From NCBI RefSeq assembly GCF_001956985.1, contig NZ_CP019082.1:4278001-4342000 (forward strand): DNA of 64,000 nt, in the 5' to 3' direction. This DNA comes from Paludisphaera borealis (GTDB taxonomy: Bacteria > Planctomycetota > Planctomycetia > Isosphaerales > Isosphaeraceae). This document shows positions 39,384 through 48,900 of the stretch, one piece after another. Under the pieces are notes generated by a model that ran no database searches, was not told where the DNA came from, and saw only the letters and a program-made list of their open reading frames with translations. The translations under genes were made by a program, and so were the position numbers. Within the stretch, counting starts at the first letter, position 1, and the number at the start of each line of letters is the position of its first letter.

Positions 39384-40723
39384 ACACGGCGTTGAATGAA
39401 AATGCCTGGGAAGACCGGCTCCGGGCCGGCCTGGGCGAGGCCCCCGCGCCCGACTTCGAGGCCTGGCGCATCCGCCGCGCCGAAGCCCTCGACGCGCTCA
39501 AGCCCGCGATCGTCCCGCAAACACATCGATACAGGAGAATTCTCGTGACCAGTTCCAAATGGGTCGCCGCGGCGGCGATCATCCTCGCGTCAGGCCTGTT
39601 CCTGCTCCGCCCCGGGAATTCGATCGGCCGCACCGCCTTCGCGGCGGCCATCCCCGGGGTCGACGACCCCCTGACGATGACCTGGACCACCACGTATTAC
39701 GCCCGCGCCACGAGCGTCGACGGCAAGCGGACCTGGCTCCAGGAGGAACGCCGCCTCCACGCCTACCGACACCCGGGCCGGTACCGCGAGACCTTCCTGG
39801 ACAAGGAGGGGCAGCCGAGGATGATCGAGATCACCGACGCCCGGACGGGCCGGATGCTCGTGCTGGACCTGAAGGGCAAGAAGGCCGTCCTGAAGGCGGC
39901 CATCGGCCAACCGGACGTCCGGGGGCCGTTCGCCTGGGTCGGCGAGGCGCTCCGCGATCGCATGGTCGCCAAGGTCTTGCCCGTGAAGTCGGTCTCGCTC
40001 CAGGGGACCCGGGAGATCGATGGGCTTCAGGCCAACGTCGTCCGGGCCATGATCGTGGAGAACGAAGACCAGGGGCCGGCCCGTCGCGACTTCCTCTTCG
40101 ACCGGAAGTCGAAACGGTTGGCCGCGATCTATGTCACCAATGAGAACGACTTCGATCCCGAGACCGCGCCGGAACGGAAGCAGACCGTCGAGGAGAAGTC
40201 CTCGATGTGGATGCCCGTCGCGCGCTGGGAGCATGAGATCGTCGTCGACCCCAAGCTCGACGCGGCGGATTTCCGCCTCGATCCCCCGGCCGGCTATGCC
40301 TACGAGGCCCAGGCCAAGCCCACGATCACCGAGGACGAGATGGCCGGCTTCCTCGGCGCCGCCGCCCGGTTCAACGGCGACGTCTTCCCCGATTCCCCGT
40401 TCGCGGCCTTTGACCAGGTGAAGTTCAACGCGGCCAGCCTGAAACAACCCGCCGCTCAGACGGCCGCCGAGAAGGAGCTGATCCAGCTCCACGACAAGTA
40501 CCTGACGAGGGAAGTCTACCAGCCCCCGGCGCGTCGGTTCGTCGACGACCAGACCGAGCCCGACACCTTCCACTACGTCGGCGCCGGCGCCAAGGTCGGC
40601 CAGGCCGATCGGATCGTCGCCTGGTACACGCTCAAAAACGGCTTGAAGCTCCGCGCCCTCTACGCCGACCTCTCCGTCAAGGACGTCAGCCCCGCCGATC
40701 TCCCCCTCAGCCTCCCCGAATGA
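39380..40723 (+). CDS. Membrane-anchored sigma-factor partner with LolA/RseB-like outer domain
   Basis: A 447-residue protein translated by a 4-base overlap with the sigma gene. Residues 1-58 are cytoplasmic and could hold the sigma factor (WEDRLRAGLGEAPAPDFEAW); the zinc-finger HxxxCxxC of many anti-sigma factors is absent. One membrane helix spans about 60-76 (KWVAAAAIILASGLFLL). The outer part, about residues 95-320, has a beta pattern like LolA/RseB lipid-binding proteins (ERRLHAYRHPGRYRETFLDK, MIEITDARTGRMLVLDLKGK). I infer an anti-sigma factor sensing an envelope signal; the lipid-fold assignment is from pattern only. Confidence 0.75.
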   Translation: MNTALNENAWEDRLRAGLGEAPAPDFEAWRIRRAEALDALKPAIVPQTHRYRRILVTSSKWVAAAAIILASGLFLLRPGNSIGRTAFAAAIPGVDDPLTMTWTTTYYARATSVDGKRTWLQEERRLHAYRHPGRYRETFLDKEGQPRMIEITDARTGRMLVLDLKGKKAVLKAAIGQPDVRGPFAWVGEALRDRMVAKVLPVKSVSLQGTREIDGLQANVVRAMIVENEDQGPARRDFLFDRKSKRLAAIYVTNENDFDPETAPERKQTVEEKSSMWMPVARWEHEIVVDPKLDAADFRLDPPAGYAYEAQAKPTITEDEMAGFLGAAARFNGDVFPDSPFAAFDQVKFNAASLKQPAAQTAAEKELIQLHDKYLTREVYQPPARRFVDDQTEPDTFHYVGAGAKVGQADRIVAWYTLKNGLKLRALYADLSVKDVSPADLPLSLPE

Positions 40724-40760
40724 GCCGAGCGGATTCGAGGGGAGTCATTCCACAATCGCC

Positions 40761-40791
40761 GACGCCGACCGAGACCGCCTCGGCCGGCGTC
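40761..40791 (+). terminator. Terminator hairpin after the sigma/partner operon
   Basis: A 13-bp stem with one mismatch (GACGCCGACCGAG / CTCGGCCGGCGTC) and a 5-base loop is followed by TTGCTGTT. It lies 38 bases after the stop at 40723. The run of T is imperfect. Confidence 0.6.
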
Positions 40792-40962
40792 TTGCTGTTC
40801 AGAGATCGAACCGCCCCGACATGCATCATGGCTGGATGAGTCGAGCCAAAACCCAACGGACGCATTGACGCGCATGATGGATTTCGTTCAACTCTTGCTC
40901 GCCCAGCCCGTCCGCTTCTGGATCCAGGGCCGAGAGACGAGTGATCCAGGGAGGGAATCACC

Positions 40963-41802
40963 ATGTTCATGACATCGTTGCAGGAAACCCGCGGACATCA
41001 TCTCGGACGATGCGGATCGCTCGCTGCGCGGCTGGTACTGGTCGGCGCGATCGGCCTCTTCGCGGCGGTGCGAGCGGGGGCGTCGCCCTACATCGCGATG
41101 GATCTCGGCCGCGTTTCCGATATGCAGCAGAATGGGCAGAGCTACGACAACACGAAGACAGGCGTCTCCTACGCCTTCCCCAATACGCTGAGGAACTTGA
41201 CCGACGCGGAGATGGCGAATCTGCCGACGTATACGGCGGCCATGCAACAGCCTCCCCCTCCCAATCGGAATGACTCCCCAAGTACAAAGATCGTCACGAT
41301 GAACGCGATGAGGATCAACGACTCGGGGACGGTTATCGGCACCCTCGATAGGATAGTTGATCGCTTCGGCCACACGGTCTATACCGACGTCGGGTATACC
41401 GTGAGGTCGCCTGACGGCACCTATTCGCCGTTCGTGACGCTGTCCGCCTACCCCACTTCCGCGTCCGCCCACTACTACCTGAGCCAGGCGAATCAGATCC
41501 TCATCACCGACCCAACAGCGACTCGCCTTGTGGACCTGAACACCGGCAAATCGACTTCGATCGATCAACTGATTCCACAACAGCTCCTCCAGAACTATCC
41601 AGGCATTCCTTTCGTCCAGGGCATTGACGACCGGGGAGACATCGTTATTTATGCCGACAACCAATTTACTGGGTCGGAAGCTTTCATGCTGACGCCGCCG
41701 GGCCTGGACCCGCCCGCGGTGCCCGAGCCGTCGACCCTGCTGATCTTCGCCGCGGCGGGCGCGCTGGCCGTCCGGACCGTAGGCCGTCGCAAGAAAGGCT
41801 GA
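40963..41802 (+). CDS. PEP-CTERM sorting domain protein
   Basis: A 279-residue exported protein. The signal peptide is at about 17-39 (LAARLVLVGAIGLFAAVRAG). The middle has MRINDSGTVIGTLDRI and IDDRGDIVIYAD, like the INDxGxVVG units of HAF-type extracellular repeats, so it may be a small beta-propeller. The C-terminus is a PEP-CTERM tag: VPEPSTLLIFAAAGALAVRT then RRKKG. The ATG has GGAGGG upstream. It converges on the ABC permease gene with the family A palindrome between the two stop codons. Exosortase is not in the window. Confidence 0.87.
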   Translation: MFMTSLQETRGHHLGRCGSLAARLVLVGAIGLFAAVRAGASPYIAMDLGRVSDMQQNGQSYDNTKTGVSYAFPNTLRNLTDAEMANLPTYTAAMQQPPPPNRNDSPSTKIVTMNAMRINDSGTVIGTLDRIVDRFGHTVYTDVGYTVRSPDGTYSPFVTLSAYPTSASAHYYLSQANQILITDPTATRLVDLNTGKSTSIDQLIPQQLLQNYPGIPFVQGIDDRGDIVIYADNQFTGSEAFMLTPPGLDPPAVPEPSTLLIFAAAGALAVRTVGRRKKG

Positions 41803-41819
41803 GAGCGGGTCGATCCGAG

Positions 41820-41897
41820 TACGAGCCGGAAGCGCCAGCGAGTGAATTTCCGGTCGGCCGTTCGAATCGATTCACTCGCTGGCGCTTCGGGCTCGTA
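41820..41897. repeat. Palindromic repeat, family A, overlapping a coding end
   Basis: Arms TACGAGCCGGAAGCGCCAGC... and its near-complement ending at 41897 make a stem of about 27 bp with one mismatch, around a loop of about 20 bases. It lies between converging genes and the minus-strand permease reading frame ends inside it (last residues RARSASE and the TGA at 41872-41874). It probably also serves as a two-way transcript end. Confidence 0.9.
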
Positions 41898-43692
41898 ACG
41901 GGACCGTCGGCCGGGCCTCGTCATCAACCGACGGTGCCGCGCCCGGCGCGGCTTCCTTGCGGTGCGGGCGGCCGACCCATTCGTCGAACCGCGCGAAGCT
42001 GCGGCGGATGAGCCAATGGGCGATCGTCAGGCTTGCGGCGATCGTGAGCAGCACGGCGGCGATCACGACGATCGCCGCTCTGGGGTGCCAGGGCGACCAG
42101 GTCCAGAGCATGGCGACGTGGTGCGCGGAGCAGAGCGGGGCGAGGATCGTCATCGCGCCGAGGCCCATCAGGGCGACCATCCAGAGCGCGGCCTGGCTGT
42201 TGACGGTCTGCGACGTCGCGCCCGGCTTGAGGGCCGCCGCGCCTCCCAGCGCCAGGCCCAGAGCGGCGACGGCGCAGAGGCCGGCCGCGGCGGTGAGGAA
42301 GCCGAGCGGATGGAGCGCGTCGCAGACGACTCCCAGCAGCCACAGAGGGACCAGCCAGCGCATCGCCTGCCAGAGGCTCCGCGTGATCCCCCGCATCTTC
42401 GACCCCAGGATCTCGGGCCCGGTCAGCGGCGTGGCCAGGAGCGAATCCCAGGTCTTCTTGTCGCGCTCGGCCACAATCTGCGCCGCCAGCGTCGCGGCGG
42501 TCGCCGCCGCCGGCGACAGGCCCACGAAGAACGTCACGCAACGGATGAAGAAGTTGAAGGCGTCGCGCGCCTCATACGGGCCGGACGGGAACGCGCGGCC
42601 CCACCACGCCTCTTGAAAAGCGCGGTAGCCGAAATATCCCGCGCCGATCATCGTGCCGATCATCGCCGTCAGCAACAGCCCGATGACGACGGCCTGGAGC
42701 GCCATGAGCAGGATCGCGCGGAACAGGATGAAGAGCTGGCGGAGATAGATCCAGATCACCAGCCGCCGGGCGCCGCGCAAGGGAAGCAGGTATTCGCGCC
42801 AGTAGATGGGATCGTCGTCGACGGGGGGGCGGTAGCCGCCGAAGGCGTCCCACGCCTTGGGATGCGGCTCGCGGAGCCGGAGGCTGGCGACGACGCCGGC
42901 CAGGATCACCCCGATCACGACCAGTTGCAAGGCCGCCATCAGGTGCAGCCGGCCGGCGAGGGCGTCGGCCATCCCCGGCCCGCGCGTGAGCCACCCGATG
43001 TCGGTCACGAGCGACAGCGGGCTCGACGGCGCCAGCCACGAGCAGAACCGCCTGACTTCGACCAGGAGATCGCCCCAGAGGCTCCCCGCGACGACCGGCA
43101 GGCGCGAAACCACGGGTAAGCCGACCAGCCACATCGTCGTCCAGGCGGAGGACTCCACGATCGCGATGGTGGAGCGGTCCCGCCGCGCCGACGCCAGAAT
43201 CCCGAAGCTCCCCGCGACGGCCACGGTGCTGATCAGCACCGCGAACGCCTCGATCGCCAGCAAGGGGGGCAGCCCCGCCCAACGGCCGCCGACGATGAGG
43301 AATGGCAAGCCGACGAGCGTCAGCAAGAGCGACGGCAGCACCCGGCCCGCCAGCTTCGTCACGGCCAGCTCAAGCCGCGTCAGCCGCGTCAGCAGCAACA
43401 GCGAGAGCGTGTCCTTCTCTCGCTCCTCGGCGATGCTGACGGCGGCCGACATCGCGGCATGCATGCCGAGGACCAGAATCTCGAACCCGATCGCCACGGC
43501 GAAGACATAGGCCGCATAAGCATGCACGGCTCCGGAGTTGTAAGCGTCGTCCTCGTCCGCCGGATCGAAGCCCAGCGCGGGCGCGACGACGCATGCGCCG
43601 ATCAGCAGCCCCAGCAGGGCGCGGACGACGAACCAGCCCCGGCCGCGGGTCGCGGCCTTCATCTCGCGGCGGACGATCGGACCTGGAAGCAC
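41872..43692 (-). CDS. ABC-2-type transporter permease-like membrane protein
   Basis: A 606-residue protein with about twelve membrane segments in two halves. Each half has the ABC-2 export permease pattern: MPGPIVRREMKAATRG-like lead and AMSAAVSIAEEREKDTLSLL in the first, and AATLAAQIVAERDKKTWDSL followed by LLATPLTGPEILGSKM in the second. This looks like an internal duplication of a single permease domain. No ATPase gene is next to it. GTG 43692 has GGAAGGCGG upstream; an internal ATG at residue 11 is possible. The final eight residues (LRARSASE) and the stop come from the palindromic repeat, suggesting that the repeat inserted at, and replaced, the original end. Confidence 0.8.
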   Translation of the reverse strand: MLPGPIVRREMKAATRGRGWFVVRALLGLLIGACVVAPALGFDPADEDDAYNSGAVHAYAAYVFAVAIGFEILVLGMHAAMSAAVSIAEEREKDTLSLLLLTRLTRLELAVTKLAGRVLPSLLLTLVGLPFLIVGGRWAGLPPLLAIEAFAVLISTVAVAGSFGILASARRDRSTIAIVESSAWTTMWLVGLPVVSRLPVVAGSLWGDLLVEVRRFCSWLAPSSPLSLVTDIGWLTRGPGMADALAGRLHLMAALQLVVIGVILAGVVASLRLREPHPKAWDAFGGYRPPVDDDPIYWREYLLPLRGARRLVIWIYLRQLFILFRAILLMALQAVVIGLLLTAMIGTMIGAGYFGYRAFQEAWWGRAFPSGPYEARDAFNFFIRCVTFFVGLSPAAATAATLAAQIVAERDKKTWDSLLATPLTGPEILGSKMRGITRSLWQAMRWLVPLWLLGVVCDALHPLGFLTAAAGLCAVAALGLALGGAAALKPGATSQTVNSQAALWMVALMGLGAMTILAPLCSAHHVAMLWTWSPWHPRAAIVVIAAVLLTIAASLTIAHWLIRRSFARFDEWVGRPHRKEAAPGAAPSVDDEARPTVPLRARSASE

Positions 43693-43865
43693 GTGCCGCC
43701 TTCCATTCGAGTTGCATTTCCATGCCAGTCGAGCCTCGACCGATCAGCAAGATTAACCGCTCGTCGAAGGGGGTTCCATAACGCTGTCGACGCTGCTCGT
43801 ACTTGACCCGTCCGCCGCGACGGACGATGATGCGCGCCGATCATCTCAACTCAAGGAGATCGGCG

Positions 43866-44636
43866 ATGACGACGGGCATGCGCAAGACGGGCGAATTCTG
43901 CTGGTTCAACATGCTGACCCCGCGGCCGGCGGAGGCGCGGGCGTTCTTCGACGCGCTGCTCGGATGGACGTACGAGGAGATCCCCGGCGTCGGCCACATC
44001 GTGCAGGTCGGCGGTCGCAACGCGGGGGGGCTGTTCGACCTCGAAGGCCCCCAGACGCCCGAGGGGACGCCGCCGCTGATCGGCGTGATGGTCAAGGTCG
44101 AGAGCGCCGACGCGACGGGCGACAAGGTGACGTCGCTCGGGGGCAAGGCGAGGCCGGCGTTCGACGTGATGGACCAGGGGCGCATGGCCGTCTGCACCGA
44201 CCCCAACGGCGCCGAGTTCGACGTGTGGGAGCCGAAGAAGTCGCAAGGGACCGACGTCGACCCCCGCCGCCACGGCGCGCCGAGCTGGTTCGAGAACATG
44301 ACGACCGACGTCGACCGCGCCTCGACGTTCTACTCCGCGCTGTTCGGCTGGACCCCCGAAGTCACGAAGATGCCGCACGGCCCGGATTACACGACCTTCA
44401 AGCTCGACGGCGCGGAGGTCGCGGGCATGCGGGCGATCACGCCTCAGATGGAAGGATCGCGGCCGCGCTGGGCGACGTACTTCGCGGTGGACGACGCCGA
44501 CGCGACCGCGCGCGAGGCGGTCGAGCTGGGCGCGATGATCGTCTTCGCGCTGCGCGAGGTGCCGGGCGTCGGCCGGTTCTGCGGCATCGCCTCGCCCCAG
44601 GGCGTGCCGTTCTTCGTGATCGAATACGCGCGCTGA
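43866..44636 (+). CDS. VOC-superfamily (glyoxalase/bleomycin-resistance-like) protein with two domains
   Basis: A 256-residue protein with two VOC domains, about 5-125 and 140-256. Each begins with the same pattern: FCWFNMLTPRPAEARAFFDA, then LLGWTYEE, in the first, and SWFENMTTDVDRASTFYSAL with FGWTPEV in the second. The domains end in the typical FDVWEP and FFVIEYAR. Such CFP32/27 kDa antigen-type proteins bind metal or a small ligand; the metal ligands are not clearly conserved in every half-site. ATG 43866 is preceded by AAGGAG at good spacing, with the frame open upstream only to 43803. It stands alone in its operon. Confidence 0.9.
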   Translation: MTTGMRKTGEFCWFNMLTPRPAEARAFFDALLGWTYEEIPGVGHIVQVGGRNAGGLFDLEGPQTPEGTPPLIGVMVKVESADATGDKVTSLGGKARPAFDVMDQGRMAVCTDPNGAEFDVWEPKKSQGTDVDPRRHGAPSWFENMTTDVDRASTFYSALFGWTPEVTKMPHGPDYTTFKLDGAEVAGMRAITPQMEGSRPRWATYFAVDDADATAREAVELGAMIVFALREVPGVGRFCGIASPQGVPFFVIEYAR

Positions 44637-44747
44637 CCCCGCGCCTGGCGGCCCGCCGGGGCGAGGGCATAAGATGGACCCGACGCCGAGTTTCGCCCGG
44701 CCGACGAGGTCGCCTCGGCCCTTTCCCGCGTACCGACGGAGGAGCCG

Positions 44748-45896
44748 ATGAGAAACGCGATGATCGTCCTGCTGGCCCTGGCGATGCTCGGCGGCGCGGC
44801 GAGGGCCGACGAACCGAGGTTCACACGGGGGCTGCCGACGTCGGCCGACTTTTTCCCGGTCGCCGTCTGGCTCCAGAGTCCGTCAAACGCGCGGAAATAT
44901 AAGGATGTCGGGATTAATGTCTACGTCGGCCTGTATCGAGGTCCGACGGCCGAGCAGCTCGACGCGCTCGACGCGGCGGGGATTCGGGTGTTCGCCGGGC
45001 AGAACCGGGCGGCGCTCGGGTTCAAGGATCGGCCGACGATCGTCGGCTGGCTGCAAGACGACGAGCCCGACAACGCCCAGGAGCTGCGCGGAGGCAAGGG
45101 CTACGGCCCGCCCGTCACCCCCGAGGCCGTCGTCAAGCGGTATCACGAAATCCAGAAGGCCGACCCGACGCGCCCGGTGATGCTCAACCTGGGGCAGGGG
45201 GTGGCGTGGGACGGCTGGTACGGCCGAGGGGTGCGGACGAACCATCCCGAGGACTACCCGGAATACATCAAGGGTTGCGATATCGCCTCGTTCGACATCT
45301 ACCCCGCCTGCTCGACCGACAAGGCGATCGCCGGCAAGCTCGAGTACGTCCCCCAGGGCGTCGACCGGCTCAAGAAGTGGACCGCCGGCCGCAAGCCCGT
45401 CTGGTGCTGCATCGAAACCACCGGCATCAACAACGTGAACCGCAAGCCGACCCCCGCCGAGGTACGCTCCGAAGTCTGGATGGCGCTCATCCACGGCGCG
45501 AACGGCATCCTCTACTTCGCCCACCAGTTCAAGCCCAAGTTCATCGAAGCCGGCCTGCTCGCCGACGAATCGATCGCGCGCGAGGTCGCCGCCGTGAACC
45601 GACGCATCAAGAGCCTCGCCCCGGTCCTGAACTCTCCCGACGTCCCCGACGCCGCGACCATCGCCTCCTCGAACAAGGACGTCCCGATCGCGTTCTCCGT
45701 CAAGCGCCACGACGGCGCCACGTACCTGTTCGCGGTCTCGATGCGCGACGGCGAGACGACCGCGACCATCCAGCTTTCCGACAAGCCCGACGCCAAGGTC
45801 GAAGTCCTCGACGAAGACCGCGCCCTCGACGCCAGGTCCGGCGCCTGGGCCGACAAATTCATCGGCTACCAGGCGCACCTGTATCGGATCAAGTGA
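44748..45896 (+). CDS. Secreted TIM-barrel protein, putative glycoside hydrolase
   Basis: A 382-residue exported protein with a signal peptide (MIVLLALAMLGGAARA). The body looks like a GH barrel: VAVWLQSPSNARKYKDVGIN, RPTIVGWLQDDEPDNAQELR with a D-D-E-P motif, DIASFDIYPACS, PVWCCIETTGINNVNRKPTP with a candidate catalytic Glu in CIET, and GANGILYFAHQFKP. The last 100 residues form a beta sandwich. ATG 44748 has GGAGGAG 5 bases upstream. It converges on the giant surface-protein gene with 7 bases between stops. A near-copy of its last 31 bases lies at 53180. Confidence 0.75.
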   Translation: MRNAMIVLLALAMLGGAARADEPRFTRGLPTSADFFPVAVWLQSPSNARKYKDVGINVYVGLYRGPTAEQLDALDAAGIRVFAGQNRAALGFKDRPTIVGWLQDDEPDNAQELRGGKGYGPPVTPEAVVKRYHEIQKADPTRPVMLNLGQGVAWDGWYGRGVRTNHPEDYPEYIKGCDIASFDIYPACSTDKAIAGKLEYVPQGVDRLKKWTAGRKPVWCCIETTGINNVNRKPTPAEVRSEVWMALIHGANGILYFAHQFKPKFIEAGLLADESIAREVAAVNRRIKSLAPVLNSPDVPDAATIASSNKDVPIAFSVKRHDGATYLFAVSMRDGETTATIQLSDKPDAKVEVLDEDRALDARSGAWADKFIGYQAHLYRIK

Positions 45897-45903
45897 CGGA
45901 TCG

Positions 45904-48900
45904 TCACGCTCGCCAGGAGTGAGCCAGCGGCCCGCGGTGAACGGCCGCCCGACGCGCCGGCGCCTGGAGAGAGAGACGCTTCGCCGGGCCGTGGGCCGAG
46001 GTCGTCGGTCGGACGGGAGCCGGACGGACGGCGGGCCGCTTCGCGACGAACGGACGACGCGCGGCGAGGCGTTGAACGATTGCGCGGCCTCGGATCGGCG
46101 GCGCCTGGTTGGTGACGACCTCCGCGACGCTGGAAGCCGGAACGCTCTCCGCCGGAATCGCGGCCGTGAGAGCGGGAACGGAAACCGTGGCGGCGCTCGG
46201 AGGAGCGGCTTCGACGGCCAGGGGCGTCGGCGCGACGGCCGAAGCGATCGGCAAGATCAGCGGCAGGCTCTCGACGAGGGGGAGGGGCCTGACCACCTGG
46301 CCGCCGGGCAAGAGGACCGATGGGGACGTCTTGTTGGCGAAGGTGATCGCGGCGGACGGACTGCCGCCGGCCGTCAGATGCAACAGTCCCGCCGTCAGGT
46401 CGGCGGCCGAGGCCCCGGCGATCGGGGCCGCTTCCGACGCGCCCAGGACGTTGAGCTTGTCGGCCGTGATGGAATCGAAGATCGCCGCCAGGCCGGTGTA
46501 CCGGATGAACTGCGAGATCGTCAGGCCCGTGGGATTGTTGTTGCTGCTGGTGACGATCGCCCCCTGACCGGGCGCCGGGCCGATCAGGTAGGTTTGATTG
46601 TAGGACGGTCCACCGCCGCCGACGAGGATCAGCGTGTCGCCGGCCTGGCCGCCGCCGTCGATGGTGATGCCGCCGACCGGGGCGGTCACGGCGCCCGTCG
46701 GATTGGTGATGATGAAGGTGTCGTCGCCGTCGCCGCCGATCAAGGTCGCGGTGCCGTTCAGGCCGACATGGAAGGTGTTTCGGCCTGTCCCCCCGCCGCG
46801 AAGCACGTTGGTCCCGCCCCCCCCCAGCACGACGTGGTTCTGGCTTCCCAGGCCGGGCGTGGCGAACAGATCGCCTCCGGCGTAGAGGTCGTTGTCGCCG
46901 TCGCCGCCGTCCAGCTCGTTGTCGCCCCATCCGCCGATCAGCGTGTCGTTCCCGCCCATGCCCTCGAGCACGAGATTCCCCGAGAATCCCGAGCCGTCCA
47001 TGCGGTTCGCGGATGCGCCGCCGATCAAGTGGGCGGATTCGATGCTGATCAGGCGGATGTCGGGCACGACGATCCCCCGGTTCCCCGCGAGAGTCACCGA
47101 GAGCACGGCCTCCGAGGCCGTCCGGTCGGGCGTCGGCGAGCCGTCGGCGAGCCTGTTCAGCGTGTCGGACAAGGTGAAGTCCGCATCCCCTTCGACGATG
47201 ATCGTGTCGCGCGAATACAGGCCCCGGAGGTTGGACTCGGCCGTCCCGTCAAGGTAGTGGCCGTAGCCGCCGTCGATCGTCAAAACACCCTGGATTCCGG
47301 CGAGATCGCCGGATTGTCCGGGGGCGTTGGAAGAGATGTAGAAGACGTCGTCGCCGCCGAGTCCCAGGATCAGCGTTCGGGATCCGGCGAGCGTGGACCG
47401 GATGTTGAACTGATCCGCCCAGGCGAACGAGCCGACCAGGACGATCCCGTCGACGTCGTTGGCGAAAGACCCGCCGGTGGCGCGGTACGTGATGGTCCCT
47501 GGGGCGAGCCCTGTAATCGTCGAATCGGTCACGACGACGTTCGGGTTCCCGGCGGCCGAGCTGTAGTCGACGACGTACAGGAGGTTCGCGTTGCCGGTCC
47601 CCGCGTCGATCGTCACATTGCCGCGAATCCCGTCCAGGTTTCCTCGGTCGTTGATCCCCGCCGTCGAGGAGATGTTGAAGACGTCGTCGCCGCCGCCGCC
47701 GAGGGCTTCGACGTCCACCCCGATCGCACGGATGTAGAAGACGTCGGCGGCCCCGTCGTCGGGCAGGTCGTTCCCCTGGGCGTCCTGCGCGGGGACCCCA
47801 TAGCCGTCGAGCACCAGCTTGGTCAACCCGGCGGCGGGATTCGGGTTGTCGACGATGAACGTGTCGGCCCCCGCGCCGCCGGCGACGATCACCAGGGGCT
47901 TGTTCGCGAAGGTGAGGCTGCCTCGTTCGCCGGCCGGCCCGTCGAGGATCTCGGTGGTCGCGGTGGTCCCGACCGTGACGCCGTCCCGGATGGTGAACTG
48001 GTCGGCGTCGGGGTTGCCGGCCAGCAGCAGTTGTTTGGCCCCGCTCAGCTCGTAGATGGACTGGACGTGGAGGAAGTTCACCAGTATCCCCGGCGAGTCG
48101 GGCGTCGGCAGGTAGTTGACGAAACCGTTCTGGTACATGCCGTTGGCGTCGGGCAGGAACGCCGCCTCGACGGAGTCGAAGTCGCCGCCGATCGCCTGGT
48201 ATCGGTTGTTGCCGGCCCCGCCGTCGATGATCGCCCCGCCCGAGTCGATGTAGGTGATCGTCGTGAACGTGACGCCGTCGCTTCCCAGTTGCTGGTCGGT
48301 CCGCTCATAAGGGCCGGGAACGAAGTTGCCGTTCGAGAAGTCGAAGAGGATGACGTCGTCGCCCCCCTGGCCGTTGACGTAGATGTGGGCGACGTTCGTG
48401 GGATCGAACTCGCCGCTGAAGTCCGGCATGGAGACGGTGATCTTCTTCGTGACCGGGTTGTAACCCAGGATGATCGTCTCCGACTGGTTGCTTCCGCCCA
48501 CGTAGAGCGCGAGCTTGCTCGCGTCGGCCTGGTCGGGCAGCACGGCCGCCGCCACGATGCTGATCGTCGAGGTCGCGAGCGTCGTCCCCCTCGTCTTCGA
48601 GATCGAATTCTCCGTGAAGCCGTCGCGAACGGTGAGGCCGACGGTGTACGTTCCGGAGTTCGAGAACTGATGGATCGCCCCGACGTTGCCGGGACGGATG
48701 CCGTTCGGACCGCCGCCGGTAGGCAAGCCGATCACGTTGTTGACGCCGGTGGGATCGCCGAAATTCCAGGTGGCGTCAAACCGCTCTTGAGTGCCGGGAT
48801 CAGTGAAGTTGGAGCCGAACCCCAGGTCGAAGCCCCGAACCCCGACCCCAATTGTGGAGACTCCATTGATCTGGGTCTTGGGGGCGGCCACGGTGGGACT

